A stretch of DNA of 35,927 bases. Origin: [Actinomadura] parvosata subsp. kistnae. Its GTDB lineage: Bacteria > Actinomycetota > Actinomycetes > Streptosporangiales > Streptosporangiaceae. Where the stretch lies: positions 1 through 35,927 of the forward strand of contig NZ_OOHJ01000028.1 in the NCBI RefSeq assembly GCF_900323885.1, read 5' to 3'. Positions 1-7,684 of the stretch are shown piece by piece; position 1 is the stretch's first letter, and each line of letters begins with the position of its first letter. A model generated the notes under the pieces. That model saw only the letters and a program-made list of their open reading frames with translations, was not told where the DNA came from and ran no database searches. A program made the translations under genes and the position numbers.

Positions 1-348
1 TCACGGTGGACCCCGGCCACCCTGCAGCGCGCTCGCCACCTGTTCGCCGAGTTGGTCGAGGCCAGCCGCCGAGTCCCAGGAGTGATCGACTTCGACATCC
101 TGCACGACCCTGCCGATCCCTGCCGCTTCGTGTCGATCGAGGTCTACGCCGACCAAGCCGCTGTCGAACTGCAGGACAAGCTGCCCCAGCTCCAAGCGGT
201 GATGGACGCGTTGCCCGCCCTGCTGACCAGCAGCCTCACGGGAACCAAGTTCGTCGTGTCGGCCAGCGAGCCATGGACACCGCAGCCACCGACCCCCCCC
301 GGCAGGGCAGCACGACCGGGCACGGAGTGTGAAAGCCTGGCCGCCTAG
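1..348 (+). CDS. Antibiotic biosynthesis monooxygenase (ABM)-like protein, 5' end off window
   Basis: The frame is open from base 1 to the TAG at 346-348, so the gene starts upstream of the window. The visible 115 residues contain the pattern of small ABM-fold proteins (YgiN/quinol monooxygenase type): an 'ELVEASRRVPGVIDFDI' helix and strand, then 'FVSIEVYADQAAVE' and a C-terminal strand 'GTKFVVSA'. Such proteins are single-domain ferredoxin-like dimers that oxidise quinols or polyketides, or act as stress proteins; the substrate cannot be read from sequence. A Pro-rich tail follows the domain. It lies 39 bp upstream of glyA on the same strand, so co-transcription is likely. The first internal candidate start (TTG at 52) would remove the first strand, so it is not preferred. 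Confidence 0.65.
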   Translation, partial: SRWTPATLQRARHLFAELVEASRRVPGVIDFDILHDPADPCRFVSIEVYADQAAVELQDKLPQLQAVMDALPALLTSSLTGTKFVVSASEPWTPQPPTPPGRAARPGTECESLAA

Positions 349-387
349 CGTGCTGCCGTTCCTCGCCCACATCTCGGAGACACGATC

Positions 388-1833
388 ATGGCCCTGCCTG
401 CTGAGCCCGCCGACTCGCTCGCCTTCACCGCCGCGCTGGACCTCATCTCGCAAGTCGAACCCCGCGTCGCCGAAGCGGTCCGGCAAGAACTTCAGGACCA
501 GCGGGAAAGCCTCAAGCTGATCGCCAGCGAGAACTACGCCTCCCCCGCCGTCCTGGCCGCGATGGGCAACTGGCTCAGCGACAAGTACGCCGAAGGCACC
601 ATCGGCCGCCGCTTCTACGCCGGATGCCGCAACGTCGATACCGTCGAGCAGATCGCCGCCGATCACGCCACCGCCCTGTTCGGCGCGGCCCACGCCTATG
701 TGCAGCCGCACTCGGGCATCGACGCCAACCTGGTGGCGTTCTGGGCCGTGCTCGCCCAGCGCGTCGAAGCGCCGGCCCTGGCCCGCGCCCAAGCCCGCCA
801 CGTCAACGACCTGTCCGACAGCGACTGGGAAGACCTGCGCCGCGACCTCGGCAACCAGCGGATGCTCGGCATGAGCCTCGACGCCGGCGGCCACCTGACC
901 CACGGCTTCCGCCCCAACATCAGCGGCAAGATGTTCCACCAGGCCAGCTACGGCACCGACCCCGCCACCGGCCTGCTCGACTACGACCAGGTGCGCGCCC
1001 AGGCCCGCGAGTTCCGGCCGCTCATCCTCATCGCGGGCTACTCCGCCTACCCCAGGAAGATCAACTTCCGGGTCATGCGGGAGATCGCCGACGAAGTCGG
1101 CGCCACCCTCATGGTGGACATGGCCCACTTCGCCGGCCTCGTCGCCGGAAAGGTCTTCACCGGCGACTACGACCCGATCCCGCACGCCCACATCGTCACC
1201 ACCACCACCCACAAGACCCTGCGCGGCCCCCGCGGCGGCATGGTGCTGTGCCAGAGCGAGCTGGCCGAGCAGGTGGATCGCGGCTGCCCCATGGTGCTCG
1301 GCGGGCCGCTCCCCCACGTCATGGCCGCCAAGGCCGTCGCCCTGGCCGAAGCCCGCACGCCCGACTTCGCCCGCTACGCCCAAGCCGTCGTCGCCAACGC
1401 CCAGGCGCTCGCCGAGGGCCTGCGGCGACGGAACGTCACCCTGGTCACCGGCGGCACCGACAACCACCTCGTGCTGCTCGACGTCTCCCCCTTCGGGCTG
1501 ACCGGCCGACAGGCCGAAGCCGCCCTCCTCGACGCAGGCGTGGTCACCAACCGCAACGCCATCCCCCGCGACCCCGCCGGCGCCTGGTACACCTCCGGCA
1601 TCCGTCTCGGCACACCCGCCCTGACCACCCGCGGCCTCAACCAGGCAGACATGGACCGCATCGCCCACCTGATCCACACGGTCCTGGCCGGCACCCAGCC
1701 CGCCACCACGCCCGACGGCAAGCCATCGCCGGCCAAGTACACCCTGGACGCGAAGGTCCGCGACCAGGTCAGCGAGGAGGCGGCCGATCTGATGGCCGGA
1801 TATCCGCTCTACCCGGCGATCCGCATCAGCTGA
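388..1833 (+). CDS. glyA: Serine hydroxymethyltransferase
   Basis: A 481-aa PLP enzyme of fold type I that interconverts serine plus tetrahydrofolate with glycine plus 5,10-methylene-tetrahydrofolate in the cytoplasm. The N-terminal 'ESLKLIASENYASP' and the 'DMAHFAGLVAG' cofactor Asp motif are present. The Schiff-base lysine is K276 in 'TTTTHKTLRGPRGG' (codon at 1213). The length matches the longer actinobacterial SHMT type rather than the 415-430-aa enzymes. The ATG at 388 is preceded by GGAG at 376-379 with an 8-nt spacer, which fixes the start. It follows the ABM-like gene and converges on the methyltransferase at 2050-3282. It may be a second, accessory copy in the genome, but that cannot be judged from this window. 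All catalytic motifs look intact. Confidence 0.95.
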   Translation: MALPAEPADSLAFTAALDLISQVEPRVAEAVRQELQDQRESLKLIASENYASPAVLAAMGNWLSDKYAEGTIGRRFYAGCRNVDTVEQIAADHATALFGAAHAYVQPHSGIDANLVAFWAVLAQRVEAPALARAQARHVNDLSDSDWEDLRRDLGNQRMLGMSLDAGGHLTHGFRPNISGKMFHQASYGTDPATGLLDYDQVRAQAREFRPLILIAGYSAYPRKINFRVMREIADEVGATLMVDMAHFAGLVAGKVFTGDYDPIPHAHIVTTTTHKTLRGPRGGMVLCQSELAEQVDRGCPMVLGGPLPHVMAAKAVALAEARTPDFARYAQAVVANAQALAEGLRRRNVTLVTGGTDNHLVLLDVSPFGLTGRQAEAALLDAGVVTNRNAIPRDPAGAWYTSGIRLGTPALTTRGLNQADMDRIAHLIHTVLAGTQPATTPDGKPSPAKYTLDAKVRDQVSEEAADLMAGYPLYPAIRIS

Positions 1834-1841
1834 GGCGGTTG

Positions 1842-2009
1842 TCACACAGCTTCGGTCAGCGCTTCGCTCGCGGTCTTCACCGAGTGTGTGAGTGAATCGA
1901 GCATCGGCGATGGCAGCATCCCCGTCCCCAGACCGGAGACCGCCACCAGGTCGGTCAACGCCTGGCGTTGCGCATCCAACACGCCACCCAAGAGGCGGTG
2001 CCCGAACAT
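1842..2009 (-). CDS. Possible small ORF downstream of the FxLD methyltransferase (55 aa)
   Basis: An ATG at 2009 opens a 55-codon frame beginning MFGHRLLGGVLDAQ that ends 9 bp from the glyA stop on the opposite strand. Third codon positions are strongly GC-rich, as expected for coding DNA in this genome. The frame starts 41 bp after the methyltransferase stop and would be co-transcribed with it. There is no clear Shine-Dalgarno before the ATG, and the frame stays open upstream into the methyltransferase gene, so the true start is uncertain. It contains no Cys, so it does not look like a lanthipeptide precursor. I do not recognise the family; it could equally be the tail of a degraded gene. 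Confidence 0.35.
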   Translation of the reverse strand: MFGHRLLGGVLDAQRQALTDLVAVSGLGTGMLPSPMLDSLTHSVKTASEALTEAV

Positions 2010-2049
2010 GTCGCGGGCGACTGGGTGTGGGGCATCCTGGCCCGGCCGG

Positions 2050-3282
2050 TCAGCCGGTGGGCCAGGAGATCGTGACAAGACCGTGCGTCTTGTTGAGCCT
2101 CGCCGTGCCCTCGGGCAGATGAGCCGGGGCGTGGCCGGACGGCCAGTAGGCGAACGTGGGCTCCGCGTGGTTCCTGGCCTGCTCGTCCCACGCCCGGATC
2201 TGCTCGACCAGCACGGCCGCCGCCTCCAGGCCGTGCGGCCCGTAGGCGCGAGCGCCGAACTCCGCACCCGCACCGTCCAGCGCGGGCCGCACCGACAGGT
2301 AGGCGAAGGAGTCGCCGCGCACCCCGGCGAACGGGAACCACGTCTTGCGCTCCTGGGCGAGTTCGGTCCCCTCCTCGGCGGCCAGCCTGCAAAAGCCCGG
2401 CAGGAAGCTGGCCAGCCACAGGTGCAGGTCGGCGAACGACACGCCGTGCTCGATCGTGACGCCGGACCACACCTCGCTCCGCTCGCCCGCCAGAACACCG
2501 TCCAGCAGGGCGGGGGCGTCGGGCGCCCCGTCGTCGAACCGCAGGGTGACGACGTGCCCGTTGGGGTCGGAGAGCCGGAACTCCCGGTCGGCGTGCTGGC
2601 CGGCGCCTTGCATGGGGACGAACCCGCACACCACGGCGGACGTACTGGCCAGATGGTCGTTGCCGCGGCGGAACGCGATGGAGCGGGTGACGCCGTTCAT
2701 CCGCAACGGCACCACGAGCGTGCCGTTCGGGGCCAACTGGCGGAGCCAGGCCGGGGACAGGTCCCACGCGCCGACCGTCACGATGATCGCGTTGAACCGA
2801 TCGAACGCGGGGATGTCGTGCTCGGCGTCGATCTCCATCACGCTGACCCGGCTCGTGTACCCGTTGGCGTCCAGCAGTTCGGAGGCGCGCGTGGTCACCT
2901 CCGGGTCGATGTCCACGCTGACGACGTGCCCGTCCGGCCCGACGATCTCGGCGATCATCGCGGCGTTCACCCCGCCGGAGCCGATCTCCAGCACCAGCAT
3001 GCCCGGCTCCAGCTCGGCCTGCTCCAGCATCGCGACCTGGATGTACGCGGCGCTGACGGAGGAGATGGCCGCGCCGTGCTCGTCCCGCTTGGTCACCACG
3101 GCGCTGTCGGCCTGATAGGTGACCTCCAGCGGGGTGTCGGCCGGCACGAACGCGTGCCGGGGCACGGCGCGGAACGCCTGGTCGACCTGAGCCGACCGGA
3201 TGTGGCCCGCCGCGGCGAGCTCGTCCGCCAGCTTGTTGCGCAGCTCGGCGGCCTGCGCCTGGTCGGTGGTCTCATCGTTCAC
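2050..3282 (-). CDS. Methyltransferase, FxLD lanthipeptide system
   Basis: A 410-aa protein. Roughly residues 15-210 form a protein-L-isoaspartate O-methyltransferase-like SAM domain: the SAM-binding loop is 'LVLEIGSGGVNAAMIAEI' near residue 97, the acidic ribose contact is in 'VVSVDIDPE', and motif IV is 'FNAIIVTVGAWDLSP'. The second half, about 190 residues, is the extra domain typical of the FxLD-system methyltransferases of actinomycetes; ordinary PCMTs are about 210 aa. Family members are encoded with FxLD lanthipeptide precursors, split LanB dehydratases and LanC cyclases and are presumed to methylate the peptide, possibly at Asp/isoAsp. No precursor, dehydratase or cyclase is visible here, so this copy is orphaned or its partners lie elsewhere. 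The ATG at 3282 gives a natural N-terminus. Confidence 0.85.
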   Translation of the reverse strand: MNDETTDQAQAAELRNKLADELAAAGHIRSAQVDQAFRAVPRHAFVPADTPLEVTYQADSAVVTKRDEHGAAISSVSAAYIQVAMLEQAELEPGMLVLEIGSGGVNAAMIAEIVGPDGHVVSVDIDPEVTTRASELLDANGYTSRVSVMEIDAEHDIPAFDRFNAIIVTVGAWDLSPAWLRQLAPNGTLVVPLRMNGVTRSIAFRRGNDHLASTSAVVCGFVPMQGAGQHADREFRLSDPNGHVVTLRFDDGAPDAPALLDGVLAGERSEVWSGVTIEHGVSFADLHLWLASFLPGFCRLAAEEGTELAQERKTWFPFAGVRGDSFAYLSVRPALDGAGAEFGARAYGPHGLEAAAVLVEQIRAWDEQARNHAEPTFAYWPSGHAPAHLPEGTARLNKTHGLVTISWPTG

Positions 3283-3715
3283 TGGATGATCTCCCTGAGG
3301 TGTTTTGCTGATCGGCAGTCGTGCGAAGGGGCTTGGTGCGGTGCGGGTTCACCGTGGCGGGGCCGGTCGGGCCTGTCCAACGGACACGCCGGAGCCGGCT
3401 GGCGCGGTGCTCTGCCGGTGGGGTGTCTGCCAGCGCCTTCCGGCTGGGCATGGGCATCGCGGGCCCGGCCGGAAGGTCGAGGCGTGAGCGGCGGCCTGGG
3501 CGAGCAGGTGCACGCGCACGGCATCCGCGCTGGGGTCTTCTGCTGCTGAGCACCAGCAGCAGGATCAGCCCCGAAGGCACCGATCTCTTCCACCGTCACC
3601 GATCCATCCTTGCCCGCTCCCGCCGCCTGGTCCTGGACCGCAGCTTCAGCAGCGAGCTCGTCTACGCCAGCCTGCACCCGCTGTCCTTCCCACCCACGCT
3701 GGTCCAGCGAATGAG
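3283..3715. other. 433-bp stretch without a convincing gene
   Basis: Upstream of the methyltransferase start, no frame has recognisable homology on either strand. I looked specifically for an FxLD-type precursor (a short peptide with F-x-L-D and a Ser/Thr/Cys-rich tail) in all frames and found none. The open minus frame at 3279-3677 encodes a low-complexity Ala/Pro/Arg-rich product that looks like random GC-rich sequence. The methyltransferase promoter should lie here, but no clear -35/-10 pair was identified. Confidence 0.5.
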
Positions 3716-3778
3716 GTGGCGTTCAGTCCCGACGGTGCACATCTGGCCTCCGCCGGATATGACGGGACGATCGAGGTG
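3716..3778 (+). pseudogene. WD40-repeat shard
   Basis: Twenty-one codons encode one recognisable WD40 blade, 'VAFSPDGAHLASAGYDGTI', of the type found in bacterial nSTAND-WD40 proteins such as the intact one at 31326-34982. It has no start and no neighbouring blades, and runs directly into an unrelated recombinase fragment in another frame. It is therefore a broken-off piece of a once larger gene. One repeat is short, so the assignment rests on the very typical 'FSPDG...LASA..DGTI' pattern. Confidence 0.55.
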
Positions 3779-3800
3779 AGGCTGCTGTTGGCAGCTCATC

Positions 3801-3914
3801 ATGGGCAAGGCGCAGCACAAGAACCCGCGCACCGCCATGCGCTATGTCAAACCCGGCGCCGAAGCCATCACCAAGGTCACCGAGGTGTTGGCGTCCCGCC
3901 GCCGTACCCACTGA
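3801..3914 (+). pseudogene. Tyrosine recombinase, C-terminal shard
   Basis: About 37 codons ending at TGA 3912-3914 encode the end of an actinobacterial tyrosine-type integrase: 'QHKNPRTAMRYVKPGAEAIT' followed by 'KVTEVLASRRRTH'. The Tyr of 'AMRYVKP' matches the position of the nucleophile of this family. Everything N-terminal of it is missing; the upstream DNA encodes the WD40 shard in a different frame. It is the relic of a deleted integrative element or integrase gene. Confidence 0.75.
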
Positions 3915-4083
3915 TCAGCGATATCTCAGGCAGGGCAGGACCCTACCCCGTTCCGGTACTTGGCCTGGCCCTCAGTAGGGCGGGTTGTGCGGGGTGGTGG
4001 TCGCCGATGCCGTCCGGTGTTCGCCGTGGACGCTGAAGCCCAAGGCTTGCCGTTCATGCCCGGTCATGGTCCATGATCGGAGC

Positions 4084-4929
4084 ATGAACGCCTTAATCCG
4101 GGCGGCCCTGGTGGGGGCCGTGATCGGGATCGGGGAAGCCGCCCTGGCACAGGTAGTGGATGACAACGTCCTCGTGTTCCTGGCGATGCTGGCCATGCCC
4201 TTGCCCGCGGGCACGCTGCTGACCCTTTGGGGCAGGCTGCCCTTGTGGTGGCTGATCTCGATCCTGGGACCGGTCTTCGCCGTCATGGGCTTCATCGCGG
4301 CTCCCGTCCCACCCGCCGAGATCGCGGAGATGGGCGGGTGGGGCAGCCTTCTGGCTTTCATGGGGATAGGAGCGGTCGGCTACCTGCTCGCCGGGGCCAC
4401 GGCGCTGCCGCTGCGCATGGTGACGCGCCTGGCCGCCATCGGGACGGTCCTCGTCCTGGGCGTCGCCGCCGTCCTGGGAGACAGACCCCTCTCAGCGCTG
4501 GTCGCCGCGCAGACGATGGCGCGTGAACAAGTGCCCGTCATCGCCACCGACCAGCCGGAATACCGTCTCGACTCCGTCGAGGAGGAGGAAGGGATCCTCT
4601 TCCTCCACTACGAGCGCCGGCGCGATGGTCTGGAGGTGGCCGTCACCGTCCAGGCACCTTATGGGCTGACGGCCGAGCAGGCTTGCGACTTCGAGGTGCG
4701 GGGCGCGTGCGAGGAAGTAGCCCCGGGAATCTGGGGCGATCATGTGGACCTGGGCTCGACGCTGGTCACCCTGCGGGGGAACGCGCTCGTGGAGGTGACG
4801 GGCGAGCTGGCGACGAAGGACGACTTGCTCACGGTGCTGCGGGACGTGCGCCCGATGGACGCGTGGGAGCTGGCCTGGCTGGCGCTGAAGGACAGCTCCC
4901 ACGACCAGGGGATGATCGTCGCAAAGTGA
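4084..4929 (+). CDS. Membrane protein with four N-terminal helices and a C-terminal soluble domain
   Basis: A 281-aa protein of unknown family. Hydrophobic segments occur at about residues 5-20, 23-42, 46-68 and 83-125 (two closely spaced helices in the last). A roughly 145-residue polar domain follows, containing 'EYRLDSVEEEEGILFLHYER' and two Cys in 'ACDFEVRGACEEV' that could pair outside the membrane. The product is probably anchored in the cytoplasmic membrane; orientation is not certain. The ATG at 4084 is chosen because the hydrophobic N-terminus begins there. The GGAG at 4079-4082 is too close to serve it well, so a start farther upstream in the same frame (for example ATG 4066) is possible. 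The gene stands alone between two integrase remnants, which suggests cargo of a decayed element, but that is inference. Confidence 0.7.
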   Translation: MNALIRAALVGAVIGIGEAALAQVVDDNVLVFLAMLAMPLPAGTLLTLWGRLPLWWLISILGPVFAVMGFIAAPVPPAEIAEMGGWGSLLAFMGIGAVGYLLAGATALPLRMVTRLAAIGTVLVLGVAAVLGDRPLSALVAAQTMAREQVPVIATDQPEYRLDSVEEEEGILFLHYERRRDGLEVAVTVQAPYGLTAEQACDFEVRGACEEVAPGIWGDHVDLGSTLVTLRGNALVEVTGELATKDDLLTVLRDVRPMDAWELAWLALKDSSHDQGMIVAK

Positions 4930-4974
4930 GGCGTCCGGGGGCAAGCAGCCCGCATCGGAAGAGGCCAACTGTGA

Positions 4975-5262
4975 GATCAATGCGCGGCTCGGTCGCGGCG
5001 GCGTCGGGCGGCGCGGTCTCGGTGCCTGCGACCTTGTCGTCCAGCAGCGCGTACAGCTGCGTCGTCTCCGTGGAGATCGGCCGAGGCGCCGCCGGACGGC
5101 CTCGAGGGAGACGCCGGCGGTGATGAGTTCGGTGGCGTGGGCGTGGCGCAGCTGGTGGATACCGATCTCGACTCCGGCCTGTGCGCAGTAGGTCTGCCAG
5201 CGGTGGTGGGCGTCGTAGGACAGGGTTCGCCGCGGCCGTTTGTGTGCCCCTGACCGGTGGCC
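4975..5262 (-). pseudogene. Tyrosine recombinase remnant, frameshifted
   Basis: The first frame encodes 'TLSYDAHHRWQTYCAQAGVE' followed by 'IHQLRHAHATELITAGVSLE' and 'AVRRRLG', which is the HxLRH active-site region of phage-type integrases. Near 5081-5086 the homology jumps by one base to a second frame with 'ISTETTQLYALLDDKVAGTE', which carries the probable nucleophile Tyr. The first catalytic Arg region and the whole N-terminus are missing. One lost base plus the N-terminal deletion make it non-functional as read. It lies just downstream of the glycoside hydrolase on the same strand. Confidence 0.75.
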
Positions 5263-5291
5263 GCACCTGGGCCGAGCCCTTCCGCGCGCCG

Positions 5292-6947
5292 TCAACGCCG
5301 GCGCGTCGGCAGCTCCAGCAGGGTGATCGAGTTCGCCGGGTACGTCGCTGTGACTCGGCCGTGGCGCACCAGGAGATCGTCACCGCGCACGATCGAGCCG
5401 AGATCGGCCGGGCCGTAGGTGAACCGCTGCGCCTTGGTGTTGCCGTGCAGTCCGGCGATCGACAACGGTGCGGTCAGCTCACCGCCGGTCTTGTTGATGA
5501 CCATCAGGGTCAGCGCCTTGTCGCGGGAGCGTTGCGCCCCGTACACCGCCAGCTGTCCCTGATCGCCGCTGGCCGCCGACACGCTCACGTCGCCGAACCG
5601 GCTCCCCGCACCGTCGTAGTTGCGATACATCCGGAACGCGTAGGCGCCGGGCTGGGTCGGCTGGGGTTCGCCCCAGATGGTGGCGAGGTCGAGGCCCTCG
5701 CGCCCGAAGATGCCGAGAACGTCGGCCTGCGCCAGGGCGCCGTTGATGTCGTCCAGCGCCCCCCAGTTGTACTCGGTGATCGCGGTCTTCGTCCCGGGGT
5801 AGTACTGCGCGACCCAGTCCTTCATCTTGCGGATGAACTGCAGCGGCGGCGCGTTCACGCCCGAAGGGCCGATCCAGGACTCCTCGACGTACGTCGGGTC
5901 CCACAGCGAACGGGTGGAGCGCAGCCGCCACGCGTTCGACTCGGGGTCCTTGCCGCCGTTGATCTGCGGGTAGTAGTGCTGGTCGAAGTAGTCGAGCATG
6001 CGCTTGCCGCCGTGCGTGTCGCTGTAGTCCTTCATGTTCTTCAGGAACCACTGCGACAGGTTGAGCCCGCCGTGCGCGGCCGCGTCGGCGCCCGGCGCGC
6101 ACCCGTCCGCCCCGGACGCGACCCACTCGCAGTACCCCCAGCCGGACGGGCCGAGCACCGCCGCGCTCGGGTCGGCGGCCTTGATCGCCGCGGCGGTCGT
6201 GGTGCTCTTGCCGCCCAGTTCGTCGTAGGAGACCGCCTCGGGGTGCACGTCGCGGTGCGTGGAGCTCCACAGCACCGGCTCGTTGTCGAGCTCGTAGATC
6301 GGTACGCCGCCGCGCGCCGCCGTGCCGAACTGGCTCACCAGGTGCGCCACCATCTCGCCGGCGAACGCGGCGTCCGCCGGGATCGAGGTGTCGGTGGGCA
6401 CCGCCCCGGTGAGGTCGGCGTTGTCGAGGCGGCCGTTGCCGCAGCCGGCGTCCCACGGGTCGAAGGAGTCCTGCGCGGGGAACCGGGCGGCGGGGAATCC
6501 GCAGGCGAACGGGTGCTGGTCGGGCGAGTCCTTGGCCACCCACCCGCTCATCGGCACGGTGACGACCTGCTTGCTACCGCGGTCCTGGCTGGTCTTGACG
6601 TACGCCTCGACCGTATTGTCGGGCCCGGCGACGATGTTCTCGAAGTACCAGTCGCTTCCGGTGTTGTAGGTGTGGTTCTTGAAGTTGTAGCGGGTGCTCG
6701 CGTTGCCGCCCCAGCGCGTCACCGGCAGGCCGATCTCGGCGGCGAACGCCGGGTCGGCCCCGTTCATGCCGTAGATGTCGGGACTGATCGGGTGCCGGGG
6801 GGCGGACAGGTCCACCGACAGCGCGGGCCCGGCCGCGGCCGCCGCCGGCTGCAGGGACGCCTGGGCGGTCAGCGTCCCCGCCACCAAAGACACCGCCACG
6901 CCGAGGGTCGCGAGCGGTCGCAGCTTCCGCCGTCGTCGAGCATCCAT
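5292..6947 (-). CDS. Secreted glycoside hydrolase family 44 (endoglucanase/xyloglucanase type)
   Basis: A 551-aa exported enzyme. Residues 1-38 form a long Sec signal peptide (Arg-rich n-region 'MDARRRRKLRP', hydrophobic core, Ala-rich end). The mature part starts with the GH44 pattern 'PISPDIYGMNGADP' and 'VTRWGGNASTRYNF'. Known GH44 enzymes are retaining beta-glucanases acting on cellulose or xyloglucan, with two Glu about 170 residues apart. Here E223 in 'YELDNEPVLW' would be the acid/base and E392 in 'AITEYNWG' the nucleophile. The C-terminal 100 residues form the beta-sandwich of the family; no carbohydrate-binding module is present. The ATG at 6947 has GGGAG 8 nt upstream, whereas the upstream ATG at 6965 has no ribosome binding site. 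The exact substrate is not deducible. Confidence 0.85.
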   Translation of the reverse strand: MDARRRRKLRPLATLGVAVSLVAGTLTAQASLQPAAAAAGPALSVDLSAPRHPISPDIYGMNGADPAFAAEIGLPVTRWGGNASTRYNFKNHTYNTGSDWYFENIVAGPDNTVEAYVKTSQDRGSKQVVTVPMSGWVAKDSPDQHPFACGFPAARFPAQDSFDPWDAGCGNGRLDNADLTGAVPTDTSIPADAAFAGEMVAHLVSQFGTAARGGVPIYELDNEPVLWSSTHRDVHPEAVSYDELGGKSTTTAAAIKAADPSAAVLGPSGWGYCEWVASGADGCAPGADAAAHGGLNLSQWFLKNMKDYSDTHGGKRMLDYFDQHYYPQINGGKDPESNAWRLRSTRSLWDPTYVEESWIGPSGVNAPPLQFIRKMKDWVAQYYPGTKTAITEYNWGALDDINGALAQADVLGIFGREGLDLATIWGEPQPTQPGAYAFRMYRNYDGAGSRFGDVSVSAASGDQGQLAVYGAQRSRDKALTLMVINKTGGELTAPLSIAGLHGNTKAQRFTYGPADLGSIVRGDDLLVRHGRVTATYPANSITLLELPTRRR

Positions 6948-6965
6948 CGTCGGCGCTCCCGTCAT

Positions 6966-7519
6966 CCGTTCATGGTCAACAATCGACGAGCGTGACCAGC
7001 TGCCTTACGGGTGTCAAGGCGCTGCGATCGCGTCCAGCGGGTGCTCGGCTTGCGTGAGGGGTACGTTTCCTGGTCAAGCCCGTCAGCTGCTTGTGAACGA
7101 CCCGGCCGCGGTTCCGGTGGCGGCCTGAAAGTTGCAGAGCCGGCGACTGCTCGGCTTCACGCGGCCGGCTGGGGGGCCGCCAGGCTGGCCAGGAGCTTGA
7201 GCCGTATCGCCGGCGATCGGAGGCGGCGGCTGTGGCCGAGGAGACGGGCCTTCCCCACGGCCACTCATCGGCTCGGCGAGCCGCGCCGGCTTCCCTCCCT
7301 CTCCAGTTCTCCGGAGGCCATCCCGACCGCAGCACCGACGGCTACCGGCGCGCCCGAACCAGGACCGCGCTCATGAACGTGGTTCTGGCCTGCCCCACTG
7401 GCCCGCCCCGGACTTCACCCTGGCCTAGGGAGCGCGTGCCTGACTGCGATCGCATCCGCCTCAGCGTCTTCTCGCGGCGCGGGATGTCGCGGCGGGACAG
7501 CAGCCGGGTGGATGGTGGT
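6966..7519. other. Non-coding or unrecognised 554-bp stretch
   Basis: This lies between the glycoside hydrolase start and the truncated 3' edge of an IS256-family transposase. No frame shows a recognisable domain. The 5' part presumably carries the hydrolase promoter, but no operator or clear promoter boxes stand out. The right part (about 7400-7519) replaces the missing 3' half of the IS256 element and has no similarity that I can recognise. Confidence 0.5.
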
Positions 7520-7660
7520 CTCGGTCAGCACGTGCAGCCAGAACTTGGCGCCCTCGCCGCCGTCGCCGGCCCACAAGCCCAGGATGTCGCGCTCGCCATC
7601 CACCGTCACCGCCATCGCCACGTAGATCGGCCGGTTGGCGACCTGACCCTCGCGCAGCTT

Positions 7661-7684
7661 GGCTCTGTCGCAGATTGCGTGATC
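7661..7684 (+). repeat. Left terminal inverted repeat of ISL3 copy A
   Basis: 24 bp beginning GGCTCTGTCGCAGATTGCGT, the exact reverse complement of 9321-9344. The transposase stop codon overlaps its inner edge. Confidence 0.95.

Noticed and set aside
1..1845. Minus-strand open frame of 614 codons opposite glyA
   Set aside because: It is antisense to a clear SHMT gene and its product is low-complexity Gly/Ala/Val-rich; long antisense frames are common in GC-rich coding DNA.
3279..3677. Minus-strand frame tested as an FxLD lanthipeptide precursor because it contains a short Cys-rich patch
   Set aside because: There is no F-x-L-D motif, the wrong length, a Pro/Arg-rich continuation and overlap with the methyltransferase start; no precursor features.
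5181..6995. Plus-strand open frame of about 600 codons opposite the glycoside hydrolase
   Set aside because: The composition is Arg/Val/Gly-rich with no domain, and the minus strand encodes a complete GH44 enzyme with signal peptide and catalytic residues.
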